IMG/VR virus record: IMGVR_UViG_3300042555_000104
Span: 1-36,286 of that record
DNA: 36,286 bases
Strand: one strand, 5' to 3'
Source of the DNA: a virus
Within the stretch, counting starts at the first letter, position 1; each line of letters begins with the position of its first letter. Below the pieces are notes generated by a model, which saw nothing but the letters and a program-made list of their open reading frames with translations, was not told the origin of the DNA and made no database searches. The position numbers were made by a program, and so were the translations under genes. Below, piece after piece: positions 21,682 through 29,644 of the stretch.

Positions 21682-21817
21682 CTACCTCAAGTGCGCGCCC
21701 GTGCAGCCTTGTGCCAAGTGCATGAACTGCAAACGGCGCGCGCCAGCCGCCCCTCTTGTTGTGCAGAACAGCAAGTCCAAGGCGTGTATATACATGCCCA
21801 TATCACTTCAGAAATAA
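21671..21817 (+). CDS. Possible Cys-rich zinc-ribbon-like mini-protein, 48 aa (GTG start)
   Basis: The frame opens at GTG 21671, inside the end of the previous gene, and ends with TAA overlapping the next ATG (TAATG). Cys 8, 14, 17 and 20 form C-x5-C-x2-C-x2-C, followed by KRR, a plausible metal-binding knuckle. Position, phase and coupling support it, but the start codon is weak and chance is possible. Confidence 0.5.
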   Translation: MFFNYLKCAPVQPCAKCMNCKRRAPAAPLVVQNSKSKACIYMPISLQK

Positions 21818-22008
21818 TGCCACGCCCAAAACCACCCGAACCCCTTAAAGGCCGCCAGATCAGGCTCACAGATCGTCACATGATGATCTTCAAAGAACTT
21901 GGAGGCATTGACTGGCTACGCAAACAGCTGGACAAGAATGCCAAGATGCCCGTTAAGTATTACCGCCTTGAACTAGACGCACCCTCAAAGAAAGAAATCA
22001 ATGACTAA
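21817..22008 (+). CDS. Small ribbon-helix-helix-like protein, 63 aa
   Basis: The start chosen is ATG 21817, overlapping the preceding stop; longer versions shadow the upstream gene. After a Pro-rich lead (MPRPKPPEPLKG) comes strand RQIRLTD, helix MMIFKELGG and helix IDWLRKQLDKNA. This strand-helix-G-helix order resembles the RHH fold (compare 'RxIRLTDEEWxxfkxLGGxxWLRxxI'). Such proteins bind DNA as dimers. It is a candidate regulator for the dyads near 19244 or 10042; this is inference. Confidence 0.62.
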   Translation: MPRPKPPEPLKGRQIRLTDRHMMIFKELGGIDWLRKQLDKNAKMPVKYYRLELDAPSKKEIND

Positions 22009-22017
22009 GGAAAACAC

Positions 22018-22647
22018 ATGAGTTACATCGTGGCATCACTGCCGCCTATGAAGTGCTTTGTCAAGCGCGAGTTCTTGTACAACGATCACAAAGGCCATGG
22101 CGAACTGGAGCCTGCCATCTGGGTCAGTCTTAAAGCCCTGCGTGGCCAAGTGTTTCGCATTGAGTCGCTGTTGCCCAACTACGGCGCCCTGTACGACAAG
22201 CTGCCGATCCATGCCTACGTCTGGCACAAGGACGCTGGCGATCTGCCGATTGACACGCTACAGCTGTGGGACTGCATGGGCTACCGCTTTACGATTATTG
22301 AAAAGATCGGCCTGCGTAACCTAGGCGTCAAGTTCCTCGGCAAAGATAAAGAGTGGCACTTCGGGCGCTACTTGTTCACGGTGGACTTCTGCGCCGAGGG
22401 CATGGACTTAGACACGGGGTTCACAGAGCAGGCCGAGGAACACAAGTCGTTCAATTGGATTGCGCTAGACAACGGCCAGTTTGCTTGCCAGCCCAACAAC
22501 CGGTGCCTGTGGTACGACCAGAGCCTGATCCCTAGCGAGACAAAGTTCCCTGACTTCCAAGCGGCGCAACGTCTGTGGACAGTTGACGGTACACGCAAAT
22601 GGTCAGCCGGTGACGATTGGTTTTACGACATCAAGGAGAGAGCATGA
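22018..22647 (+). CDS. Conserved-looking protein of unknown function, 209 aa
   Basis: AAGGA six bases before the ATG gives a sound start (MSYIVASLPPMKCFVKREFL). The protein is rich in aromatic residues with a mixed alpha/beta pattern: AIWVSLKALRGQVFRIESLL, HAYVWHKDAGDLPIDTLQLW, FGRYLFTVDFC, NRCLWYDQSLIP. Similar proteins in phages carry no known function. No catalytic motif or membrane segment is evident. It follows the RHH-like gene and is coupled to the 53-aa gene downstream by ATGA. Confidence 0.72.
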   Translation: MSYIVASLPPMKCFVKREFLYNDHKGHGELEPAIWVSLKALRGQVFRIESLLPNYGALYDKLPIHAYVWHKDAGDLPIDTLQLWDCMGYRFTIIEKIGLRNLGVKFLGKDKEWHFGRYLFTVDFCAEGMDLDTGFTEQAEEHKSFNWIALDNGQFACQPNNRCLWYDQSLIPSETKFPDFQAAQRLWTVDGTRKWSAGDDWFYDIKERA

Positions 22648-22805
22648 CCAACAGACCAGACTTTTCTACATGGAGCCAGGCTAACTTGGCCAAGTTTGCC
22701 GAAGAAGCCTACGCCAAACTGTGCGAACAGGACGACCGCATACAGCAGTTGCAATGCGATTTAAAGACCGCTATTGAGGCGTACCGCGCCTTAACTAAGG
22801 AATAG
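22644..22805 (+). CDS. Small coiled-coil protein, 53 aa
   Basis: The start chosen is ATG 22644 (MTNRPDFSTWSQANLAKFAE), overlapping the upstream stop, with AAGGAG nine bases before it. The rest is one helix (YAKLCEQDDRIQQLQCDLKT). Its last 15 bases overlap the end of the lysozyme gene on the other strand. The function is unknown. Confidence 0.66.
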   Translation: MTNRPDFSTWSQANLAKFAEEAYAKLCEQDDRIQQLQCDLKTAIEAYRALTKE

Positions 22806-23267
22806 TGCCCGTTCGTCAATACGGCGCGTCTGGAGGCCTCTTAAGACTTTGCCGCCAGCCATGCAGTACTTCAGCAGCTCCTCGGCAGCGCCCTCCATGT
22901 CACCACGCAGTACTTTTTGCCGCATGGTTGACCTCTGAAGTGTGCCAAGCCCTACATTGAATGAAAATGAAACCAGCGCGTCAAACTGTCCTTGAGTAAG
23001 AGGCACAGGACAATAAGTAGCCACGCCTTTCTCAAAGCGAGCAAGATCGGCCCTAAGTATTGCATCGACTTCCTCCATTGAGTGCTTACGCATGGCCTCT
23101 GGCGGGGGCACAAAGGCATCGCGTTGGTCTATCTTGAGTTTACCCTGCTCTGGGAACATGACGTGCCCCACGCCCACAGTCCACAGCTTTGCAGGGCATT
23201 TGTAGGGATTCTGCCTCACGCCCTCGTGATGGCGAATCATGTGCAGGCACTTGGCTGAGATTTTCAT
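22791..23267 (-). CDS. Endolysin, GH24 lysozyme, 158 aa
   Basis: This is a muramidase of the T4/P1/P22 lysozyme family that cuts host peptidoglycan. The catalytic pattern E15-8-C24-5-T30 is visible (HHEGVRQNP, YKCP, LWTVGVGH), the Cys version of the E/D/T triad known from P1 Lyz. FDALVSFSFNVGLGTLQ and the C-terminal GLQTRRIDERALF are conserved family regions. No signal peptide or SAR helix is present, so release should depend on the holin. It is the last gene of the late unit and overlaps the holin by ATGA. Confidence 0.93.
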   Translation of the reverse strand: MKISAKCLHMIRHHEGVRQNPYKCPAKLWTVGVGHVMFPEQGKLKIDQRDAFVPPPEAMRKHSMEEVDAILRADLARFEKGVATYCPVPLTQGQFDALVSFSFNVGLGTLQRSTMRQKVLRGDMEGAAEELLKYCMAGGKVLRGLQTRRIDERALFLS

Positions 23268-23779
23268 TTGCCAAACGCTCTGCCGCCGAAGTGGAACGCG
23301 ATGATGCTGGCAAACAACGCCTGGGTGTCAGAGTCCCACAGCATCTCGGCCAACTCAGTGAACGACACGCCGCTATTCCAGCCGTAGGCAAACAGACCAA
23401 CGTCAACAAAGACTAGCAAGAAAAAGAAACCGTAAGTGATCACGGGGCGCACGCTGGCGCGCAGATTCTTCATCCATTCGCTAGTGCCTTCGTTAAGCGC
23501 GGTGTCGTGGGCGTAGGCGGCTTGCATCTCAGCCTGCTGCGCGCCGATCAACGCCTGCTTGGTGCTGGCCGCGCTCTCTGTTTCCAACTGCTCTGACTTG
23601 ATGTGTTCGATACGCTCTTGCGCCTCGAAGCCAGCTTTGCGAAGTTCTAGTTCGCGGGTGATCTGCATTTGCGCTAGCGCCAACTCGTGCTTCTTATCCG
23701 AACGATCTTGAAAGAAATCCAAGAGTTTGGGCAAGCCGCCCATCAAAAAACTGACAAGGGTAGAAAGTAAGGTTAGCAT
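23264..23779 (-). CDS. Holin, 3-TM/GTA-holin-like, 171 aa
   Basis: The protein has a short N-terminal hydrophobic part (LTLLSTLVSFLMGGL), a long charged helix, then two membrane segments (VITYGFFFLLVFVDVGLFAY and ALFASIIAFHFGGRAF). The order with WMKNLRASVRPV between helix and membrane segments, ending FGGRAFGK, is typical of the three-TM holin family first named in gene transfer agents. It would permeabilise the inner membrane for the lysozyme encoded next. The ATG follows the previous stop directly (TAAATG). Confidence 0.8.
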   Translation of the reverse strand: MLTLLSTLVSFLMGGLPKLLDFFQDRSDKKHELALAQMQITRELELRKAGFEAQERIEHIKSEQLETESAASTKQALIGAQQAEMQAAYAHDTALNEGTSEWMKNLRASVRPVITYGFFFLLVFVDVGLFAYGWNSGVSFTELAEMLWDSDTQALFASIIAFHFGGRAFGK

Positions 23780-23929
23780 TTAAAGTCCAATCATTCCAAG
23801 AAGTTTATTTACGATTTTTCCTGCCAGCTCGTCAGGCAGATACTGGAGCAGGCCAAGCACCCACCACGCCACGCACAGCCTGACAAAGACTTTAAGGAAT
23901 AGGTCAAACTGTTTCTGGTACTCATTCAC
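23780..23929 (-). CDS. Small membrane protein, 49 aa
   Basis: The frame starts at GTG 23929, overlapping the upstream stop (GTGA), with AAGGT about eight bases before it, and ends directly before the holin ATG. One membrane helix is clear (VRLCVAWWVLGLLQYL), preceded by a Lys/Phe-rich start. The context suggests a lysis accessory such as an antiholin. The start codon is not ATG, but the frame fills the gap exactly. Confidence 0.6.
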   Translation of the reverse strand: MNEYQKQFDLFLKVFVRLCVAWWVLGLLQYLPDELAGKIVNKLLGMIGL

Positions 23930-24423
23930 CGACCACACCTTGTCTTGGCACAGAAATCCTGAATCTCAGCAATGCCATAACCTACTGCGCCTAAGAGCAT
24001 CACAATGATTACGACACCAAACGCCCATGCCAATTGCTCTTGTTCTTCTTCTTTGCGCTTCTTTTCTTCGGCCTTGGCTTGACGCGCCAGATGCGCGTCT
24101 TCAATGTCCATTTGCTGCTGGCGCTTTTTAATCTTGTCCCATACATCAGCGCGGCCAGTGGCTTGGAACAGCATCATTAACTCTTGCTCAAAGCGTTTGG
24201 CCTCATCAAGCGCTATCTCGATTTGAAGCGCAGCACCTAAGTTTGATTTGTTGCCAGAGCGTTTGGCTTCCACCATGGCCTTGGTGGCCACGCTTTTAGC
24301 GTCAAACATCTTGGCAATAGACGGGGCCAAGCCAGCTAGGTCATTAGCAACCTTGCTTGCCTTTTTGACTACACTAATCGCGCTTTGTAGTCCTTCGAGC
24401 GCGGTGATGGGGTCGATGATCAT
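23926..24423 (-). CDS. Coiled-coil protein with C-terminal membrane helix, 165 aa
   Basis: The N-terminal half is helical and Ala/Lys-rich. A charged region (AKAEEKKRKEEEQEQ) leads into one membrane segment (WAFGVVIIVMLLGAVGYG, about 132-150), then a short tail with two Cys (CAKTRC). The arrangement could suit a spanin or lysis helper, but the orientation (helix at the C-terminus) is unlike classic i-spanins. It overlaps the small TM gene upstream by ATGA. Confidence 0.66.
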   Translation of the reverse strand: MIIDPITALEGLQSAISVVKKASKVANDLAGLAPSIAKMFDAKSVATKAMVEAKRSGNKSNLGAALQIEIALDEAKRFEQELMMLFQATGRADVWDKIKKRQQQMDIEDAHLARQAKAEEKKRKEEEQEQLAWAFGVVIIVMLLGAVGYGIAEIQDFCAKTRCGR

Positions 24424-24641
24424 TTGTCAACTTTAGAATCCAGTTTGTCAAATATCTTACCGAGCATGTCTTTTACATCGCGCATGTCCGCGCGGTAGTC
24501 ATCACGTGTGACATAGTTCAAAGGCATGGCCCGCACGTCCGTGTCGAGGCGCTCCAAAGAACGGTAGATGTTGTTTAACACCCAACCACCTAAGAACCCC
24601 GCCAGACTAACCGCGATGTTGAATAAAACTTGGGTGTCCAT
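24420..24641 (-). CDS. Small N-terminal-TM protein, 73 aa
   Basis: A membrane helix at the N-terminus (FNIAVSLAGFLGGWVLNNIY) is followed by a charged helix (LERLDTDVRAMPLNYVTRDD, then a Lys/Asp coiled coil ending DSKVDK). This layout resembles XhlA-type and other small holin-associated proteins. It begins at TAATG after the large ejection protein and opens the lysis block. The exact role is uncertain. Confidence 0.68.
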   Translation of the reverse strand: MDTQVLFNIAVSLAGFLGGWVLNNIYRSLERLDTDVRAMPLNYVTRDDYRADMRDVKDMLGKIFDKLDSKVDK

Positions 24642-26758
24642 TATCGAGCCAATGCGTTTTGGTTTTCAGATTGGGGTGCAAGCGCATTTATGGGCGCGGC
24701 GGGTATTGCAGCCGCACGGGTAACGGCAGCGCCTTTAAGCCCCAACACAGAAGGATTGTTAAGCAACTGAATAATTTTATTTCGTTCAGATGCGGGTATT
24801 GACTCCAACAAGTTTGCAGCAGTTTGGGGGTCTTGCATAGCGTCCGACAATGTTTTTGTTGTCTTAACTCCTATGCGTTTTTCCAACTCGCTGATTGTCT
24901 TGTTACCTGCCGCAGCCCATGCGTTTATAAGGTTTGGAAAACGAAGCATTGATGTATTTTGAGACACCAAAGTAGCTAATGCTTTTTGACCTTCAGTAGC
25001 TTGCTTGCTGGCCGCAACGCGGTCTAAATGACCAGTTGCTTGTTTTCGCAACACATCCATTGTGCTATCTGCAAGTTCTAATGCAATGTTGTAATTGCCA
25101 GGGCCAAGGAACTTTTCTACAGTTTCAGGCGATTCGTTTTGCACCAATCGTACAAATTCATTTTTGTTGTTTTTAAACAAAGCAAGGGCTTCGCCTGTTA
25201 ATTTCTTTTCCGCAATTTTTTGCATTCCTTTGGCGTGCGTCGTCAGATACTCGCGCCAGCCAGCGCCGCCTGCGTCTTCAATTGCTTTGTCAATCAGCGG
25301 TTTGATGTTTGACATAACTCCCGCCGCCAAATTGCGTTGGGCGGTAGCATCAGCGCCTGGTCGCAATTTAGCAATTGCAGCGTTGACTGCATTTTTACGA
25401 ATGGCTTCTAAAGCATTGGCGTCAATAACGCCGTTGCTAGAAGTCCATCTAGCAATGTCTTCTGCTACACGCTGAACCGAGCCTTCCACCAAATCATTTC
25501 CAGCAAAAGATGGATTTTTTGAAATAGCGGCAATTTGATTGGCAAGCGGAGCGCCTTCCAATGGTTTGATGCCAACAGATCGAAGCGCTTTTTCAGCGCC
25601 AGTTGCTTGCAATACAAAGCGGGCAGGGTCAATTTCAGAACCAGAACCCATTAAAACAGCCAAGTCATTTGCTTCTCTCGATGCCGCTTCGTCTGCGACA
25701 AACTTGCCAAGGTTGACGCGGCCAAGGGACGCCTCACGCATTGGTGTAGTAATGACGTTGAGGTTGTTTTTGGCCAACTCAGCAGTCGCCCGCGTTTCAG
25801 CAGCAGACACACCGCCTGCAATTTTTGCAAGCTCGTTGACAGCTTGCTTCTCCGTCATAGTTCCTAGCTTGCTCAAATATTGAGCGCCTTCAGGCGTGGA
25901 CTCCAAAGAGTCTCTTACAAGGGCTTGAAGTGCTGGGTTCTCAAACCGTGCGAGCGTTTGAGCAACACCAACGCCGGGCGGCGCGTTACGCAATGCGTTG
26001 ACTACTTCTTTAAGATCAGCGCCAGCAGCTTGTTGAGCCAAACTAGCAGCACGATTTTGCGGCATGGTTCGCATGTTTGCAACTTTGCCGCCAACATAAC
26101 CGAGTGCTGGGCCAGCAAACGGTACTGCACCGCCAATAGTTGCGCCAAGCGCCGCATCTTCAGGATTAATTACTGCGGCAGACGCGCCGCCTAAAGTTGC
26201 ACCACCTGCTGCGCGTGTGGCTATGTTGCCTTTGGAAAACCCGCCAGTGCGAATGGCTTGAGCTAACGGTGCGGCTGCTGGAATTGCTCTTAAAGGCGCG
26301 GCAATTACGGCGCCAACAGGAAGCGTGCCAACAACCTCAGCGCCCAACTCACCCGCGCCAGTAGAAACTGGAAACTCTTGTTTGAAAGGCGCTACACGCC
26401 CTTGTGATTCTGCTAGACGGCGGGCGGCATCTTCTTGCAAAAATTGACCTGCTCGACCTAGAGAACTAGCATCAGCGCCGCCAACTTTTTCCAAACCCAT
26501 GCCAAGTAATCTTTGGCCGCCAAACATGACGTTACCGACGCCGCTGATAATACCTTCAGACGCGGCCTGAATTGGCGCGCCAATAGTGCCAAAAAAGCCG
26601 CGTTCTTTGCGCGGCGCTGGAATTCCGCTTGGTGCGGCGGCTTTTGCACCAAAAGTTTGAGCCGCAAACGCTTCTATTTGAGCAGGTGTTGCGTCATCAG
26701 GCCCTTCAAAGACATGAACCGCACCATCGGGGCCTTGAACACGGTATTTGGTAGCCAT
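24641..26758 (-). CDS. Large ejection (internal virion) protein, 705 aa
   Basis: The N-terminus carries YRVQGPDGAVHVFEGPDD then ATPAQIEAFAAQTFG, a motif found at the start of phage ejection and tail-length proteins. It is followed by Gly/Ala-rich amphipathic segments (GFFGTIGAPIQAASEGIISG, LGGASAAVI, GATIGGAVPFAGPALGYVGG) suited to membrane insertion, then a long helical body. By order it matches P22 gp16. It would leave the capsid with DNA and help form the channel across the envelope. No muramidase motif is seen. Confidence 0.78.
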   Translation of the reverse strand: MATKYRVQGPDGAVHVFEGPDDATPAQIEAFAAQTFGAKAAAPSGIPAPRKERGFFGTIGAPIQAASEGIISGVGNVMFGGQRLLGMGLEKVGGADASSLGRAGQFLQEDAARRLAESQGRVAPFKQEFPVSTGAGELGAEVVGTLPVGAVIAAPLRAIPAAAPLAQAIRTGGFSKGNIATRAAGGATLGGASAAVINPEDAALGATIGGAVPFAGPALGYVGGKVANMRTMPQNRAASLAQQAAGADLKEVVNALRNAPPGVGVAQTLARFENPALQALVRDSLESTPEGAQYLSKLGTMTEKQAVNELAKIAGGVSAAETRATAELAKNNLNVITTPMREASLGRVNLGKFVADEAASREANDLAVLMGSGSEIDPARFVLQATGAEKALRSVGIKPLEGAPLANQIAAISKNPSFAGNDLVEGSVQRVAEDIARWTSSNGVIDANALEAIRKNAVNAAIAKLRPGADATAQRNLAAGVMSNIKPLIDKAIEDAGGAGWREYLTTHAKGMQKIAEKKLTGEALALFKNNKNEFVRLVQNESPETVEKFLGPGNYNIALELADSTMDVLRKQATGHLDRVAASKQATEGQKALATLVSQNTSMLRFPNLINAWAAAGNKTISELEKRIGVKTTKTLSDAMQDPQTAANLLESIPASERNKIIQLLNNPSVLGLKGAAVTRAAAIPAAPINALAPQSENQNALAR

Positions 26759-28074
26759 TATTTGCTTTCTTTACCAAGGTATTTAAATCCACCAGTCCCT
26801 TGTGCTGCCGCATCTGGTTTATTGCGTTTAGGCAACACGCCATCGCCTTTAACATATGCATTTTCAATGTCGTCAATGATACGCAATGCAGCTTGGACAG
26901 ATTGGCCAGGGTCAGAGATTGACTTAAGCATAGTCTGCAATTCAACGTTTGAGTTAAGTTGCTGTGCAGACATGCCAGTAGCATTCTTGATCGAGTTAAC
27001 CAATCGACTGCGGGCGCTGTTAATGACATCGCGCTCAACTTGTGCCTCTGTACCAAACAATTGACCAGCTTTTTGGCCTACGCCAGTAGCAGCAATACCG
27101 GACGCAACATTAGATAGCACGTTGCGCTCTGTACTTGGAATAGACCGCATTTTGTCAAGTGCTTCAAAAGATGCGCGGAGATTATCCAGATCATCAGCAA
27201 GTTGTGCTTTGCCTGCTTCAGTTTTATTAATTCGCAAAGCCGCACTTGGCTCTTTACCTGCAACTCCAATAACGCCAGGCGAATTAGCGCCTCCACCTTG
27301 ATAGCGTCGAGCATCAATGGTAATCATTTGATTTGGGTTAGTGGGGTCAACAATAGTTGTAATTGTTGGTGCAACGGGTTGCGCTGGTGGGCGGCTTTGT
27401 TGTGCAATTTGAATCTTTTGCGCTTGCACATCAGCAGGCAAAGGTACATCTGCATAAGTGCTAACTGTAGCGGGCGCGCCGCTAAAGGCAGGCACCCGCA
27501 CAATGTCCGTAGCACCGGCGCGGTTGATTGTTTGCGTTGAGGGTTTCAATTCGCTTGCACTAGCGCCTTGCTGTGCCAAAAACATCTGGCGCTCTGCAAA
27601 CGGCATTGCTAAAAGGTCAAGCCCTCGTTTTGTAATGGACGCTTTTTCAGCATCGCTATACAACGTTGACTCTGCAACATCTTCCAAATGCGCGGTGATA
27701 TTAGCGTCTGAAGGGCGACCACTAATATCTCGGTATGCTTGGCCCATCATTTTTTGTTTTGCCGCTGCCGCTTCGGCTAGAGATTTAATTTTAACAGCTT
27801 CTTGCGCTTCAGTAGTGGCTCTTTCTTTGCGATAGCTGATGCCTAGCTGAGGGTTAACTTTAAAAAGTTGCGCCTCATAATCAGGCGCGGAAGGATTTAA
27901 TGCGCGTAATTTATTGCGCTCTTCTAGCCCTGCTTGCGCCTCTTGCATTTTAAGCGCGTTAAGTTGTTGCGCGTCTTGTGCGGCCATGATTTGTTGCATT
28001 TGACCGTACTGCGCCAACTGATTAGGAACCTCAAGTGGCCTAACGCCAAGAGCAATGTTTGGATTAAGCGCCAT
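26758..28074 (-). CDS. Ejection (internal virion) protein, 438 aa
   Basis: The sequence is Gln/Ala-rich and largely helical (QYGQMQQIMAAQDAQQLNAL, EERNKLRALN) with a Pro-rich middle. It lies between two other ejection genes at the position of P22 gp20. No enzymatic motif is visible; the helical C-terminal region (NATGMSAQQLNSNVELQTML) looks structural. It overlaps the next gene by TAATG. The assignment rests mainly on synteny and composition. Confidence 0.7.
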   Translation of the reverse strand: MALNPNIALGVRPLEVPNQLAQYGQMQQIMAAQDAQQLNALKMQEAQAGLEERNKLRALNPSAPDYEAQLFKVNPQLGISYRKERATTEAQEAVKIKSLAEAAAAKQKMMGQAYRDISGRPSDANITAHLEDVAESTLYSDAEKASITKRGLDLLAMPFAERQMFLAQQGASASELKPSTQTINRAGATDIVRVPAFSGAPATVSTYADVPLPADVQAQKIQIAQQSRPPAQPVAPTITTIVDPTNPNQMITIDARRYQGGGANSPGVIGVAGKEPSAALRINKTEAGKAQLADDLDNLRASFEALDKMRSIPSTERNVLSNVASGIAATGVGQKAGQLFGTEAQVERDVINSARSRLVNSIKNATGMSAQQLNSNVELQTMLKSISDPGQSVQAALRIIDDIENAYVKGDGVLPKRNKPDAAAQGTGGFKYLGKESK

Positions 28075-28076
28075 AG

Positions 28077-28811
28077 TTAATCTTCTCCATAAATTTGTCG
28101 TTCGAGGGCTGCATTTGACGGCCCACTATAAGTAGAACGACGATTTTTTAATGCTTCAAGCAACGCATTATTTTGGGTGTAATTTAAATATGTGCCCATG
28201 CCACCAGTCAAAGCATTAGCCATACCCACTTGGCCAGCCGCTTGAGCCGCTGCGCCGCCAGTCATTAAGTTGCCTGCGCCAGTTGCGTAATTCTGACCAG
28301 CTTGACCAACTAAATTAGTAGCAGTTTGGCCGATGCCAGCCAATGCGGCTTGACGGTTGTACAGCTGGTTTTCGCGCGCTACATCAGTGTTGTAGCCAGT
28401 TAAAGCGCGATTGTATGCGTTGCCAAACTCTTGCGATCCCATCTCTTGACCAAAGCGCTGTGCAGCTCTTAAAGCACCACCAGAGATCAACCCGCCACGA
28501 GCCGCTGCTTGACGGTCAAGCGCCTTCTGGCCTTCAGCCAAACGGAAAGCATAGCCTGGATCAGCTTGATAATCGCCTGCGCCAAATTTAAACGCGCCAG
28601 GTACATTGCCAGCCGTGCGCTGTAAAGTAGCTAGTGCGTTATAGCCAGCCTCACGGTAAGGCGCTTGATCTGCGCGAGTTTGTTCAAACATCTCACGCTG
28701 AAGTTCAGCAGCGCGGTCAGCCGCAGCTGCTTGTGTTTCACCAGCTTTTTTTGCTGTGCGCGCGCCTACTAAACTACTAACAACCGTGGCTCCTGCTACC
28801 CATCCAGACAT
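28077..28811 (-). CDS. DNA-transfer/ejection protein, P22 gp7-like, 244 aa
   Basis: The N-terminal hydrophobic stretch MSGWVAGATVVSSLVGARTA is followed by a charged helix (REMFEQTRADQAPYREAGYN) and the segment FRLAEGQKALDRQAAARGGL plus LRAAQRFGQEMGSQEFGNAY. This 'RxAEGxKALxRxAAARG..SGGALxAxxRFGQ' pattern is typical of small phage DNA-transfer proteins. Gly/Ala-rich repeats fill the second half. AAGGAG seven bases before the ATG, inside the SET gene, supports the start. Confidence 0.82.
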   Translation of the reverse strand: MSGWVAGATVVSSLVGARTAKKAGETQAAAADRAAELQREMFEQTRADQAPYREAGYNALATLQRTAGNVPGAFKFGAGDYQADPGYAFRLAEGQKALDRQAAARGGLISGGALRAAQRFGQEMGSQEFGNAYNRALTGYNTDVARENQLYNRQAALAGIGQTATNLVGQAGQNYATGAGNLMTGGAAAQAAGQVGMANALTGGMGTYLNYTQNNALLEALKNRRSTYSGPSNAALERQIYGED

Positions 28812-29644
28812 GGCAATTCTCCTTGTAACGTGAGTCCAAAATTGACTCGCATTGATGCTCTGTAATCTACCAGTAATTCATCGCCAGCGCATATTTTACG
28901 CGCAGCAATTGCATAAATGTCATCCCCTACTTTTTCGGGTCTGATATTGCAGTTAAATGAGTGGTTAATAAAACGCCCGCCTGGGGTTCTTTTACCATCC
29001 ACTCGGCCTGGGCAAACAACTTCCCCAGCCTCAAAATCACGGGTTGCAAACAACCCTTTGCCGTGGATCGGCGAATCGCGCAATTCCACAGCCACGCCTT
29101 CAGGCATCTCCATCAAATCCGACTCGTTATGGACAATCGTGTCCATTTCATTCTGAGTCATACCGATCTGATATAGAAACGCGCCGTAATCAATCTGCGC
29201 TCTTTGTACATCAGTCCGGCTGTCAGCAAGGCCACAAGCAGGGACGACATACAAACGGTCTTCTAGCACCGCCAAATCATTGCAGTCGTCTGGGTTGTCG
29301 TATACGTCCACCCAAACCACTTCTTCTTCAAACACGCGCCCTGCGCGTTGCATTCCAGCTTTTGCCGGAAAGTCGCATGGGCCAGTAAATACTTTAACGC
29401 CGTCATCCGTATTGACTGCAATGGTGCCTTTTTCCACTCGGACGTGGTAGGGCGTCTTATGTTCTGCGCCAGTCAAAACAGTCCAAGCTGGAATCGTAAT
29501 CTTGCGCTCGTAAACACCTGGTTTAAAAATATGCTCGGTAACAATGTTGGCCTGCGGCATTTTTAAGAGTTCATTCTGCAACGCCAAAACCTTGCCCGTC
29601 ATGGACAAAGCTGGTGCAAAACCCTTGCCGTAGGTTACACGCAT
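28796..29644 (-). CDS. Cupin-SET fusion, putative lysine methyltransferase, 282 aa
   Basis: The first 115 residues form a cupin-like beta barrel (FKPGVYERKITIPAWTVLTG, KTPYHVRVEKGTI, then the strand EEEVVWVDVYD). The last 95 hold a SET domain: SPIHGKGLFATRDFEAGEVV (191-210), the pseudoknot motif RFINHS (224-229) with NCN, and GDELLVDY (254-261). These are the SAM- and lysine-binding motifs of protein lysine methyltransferases. The pre-SET and post-SET zinc cysteines are absent, as in many bacterial SET proteins. It sits within the structural module between a small beta protein and the gp7-like gene, so the substrate may be a virion or host protein. Substrate and activity are unknown. Confidence 0.85.
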   Translation of the reverse strand: MRVTYGKGFAPALSMTGKVLALQNELLKMPQANIVTEHIFKPGVYERKITIPAWTVLTGAEHKTPYHVRVEKGTIAVNTDDGVKVFTGPCDFPAKAGMQRAGRVFEEEVVWVDVYDNPDDCNDLAVLEDRLYVVPACGLADSRTDVQRAQIDYGAFLYQIGMTQNEMDTIVHNESDLMEMPEGVAVELRDSPIHGKGLFATRDFEAGEVVCPGRVDGKRTPGGRFINHSFNCNIRPEKVGDDIYAIAARKICAGDELLVDYRASMRVNFGLTLQGELPCLDG

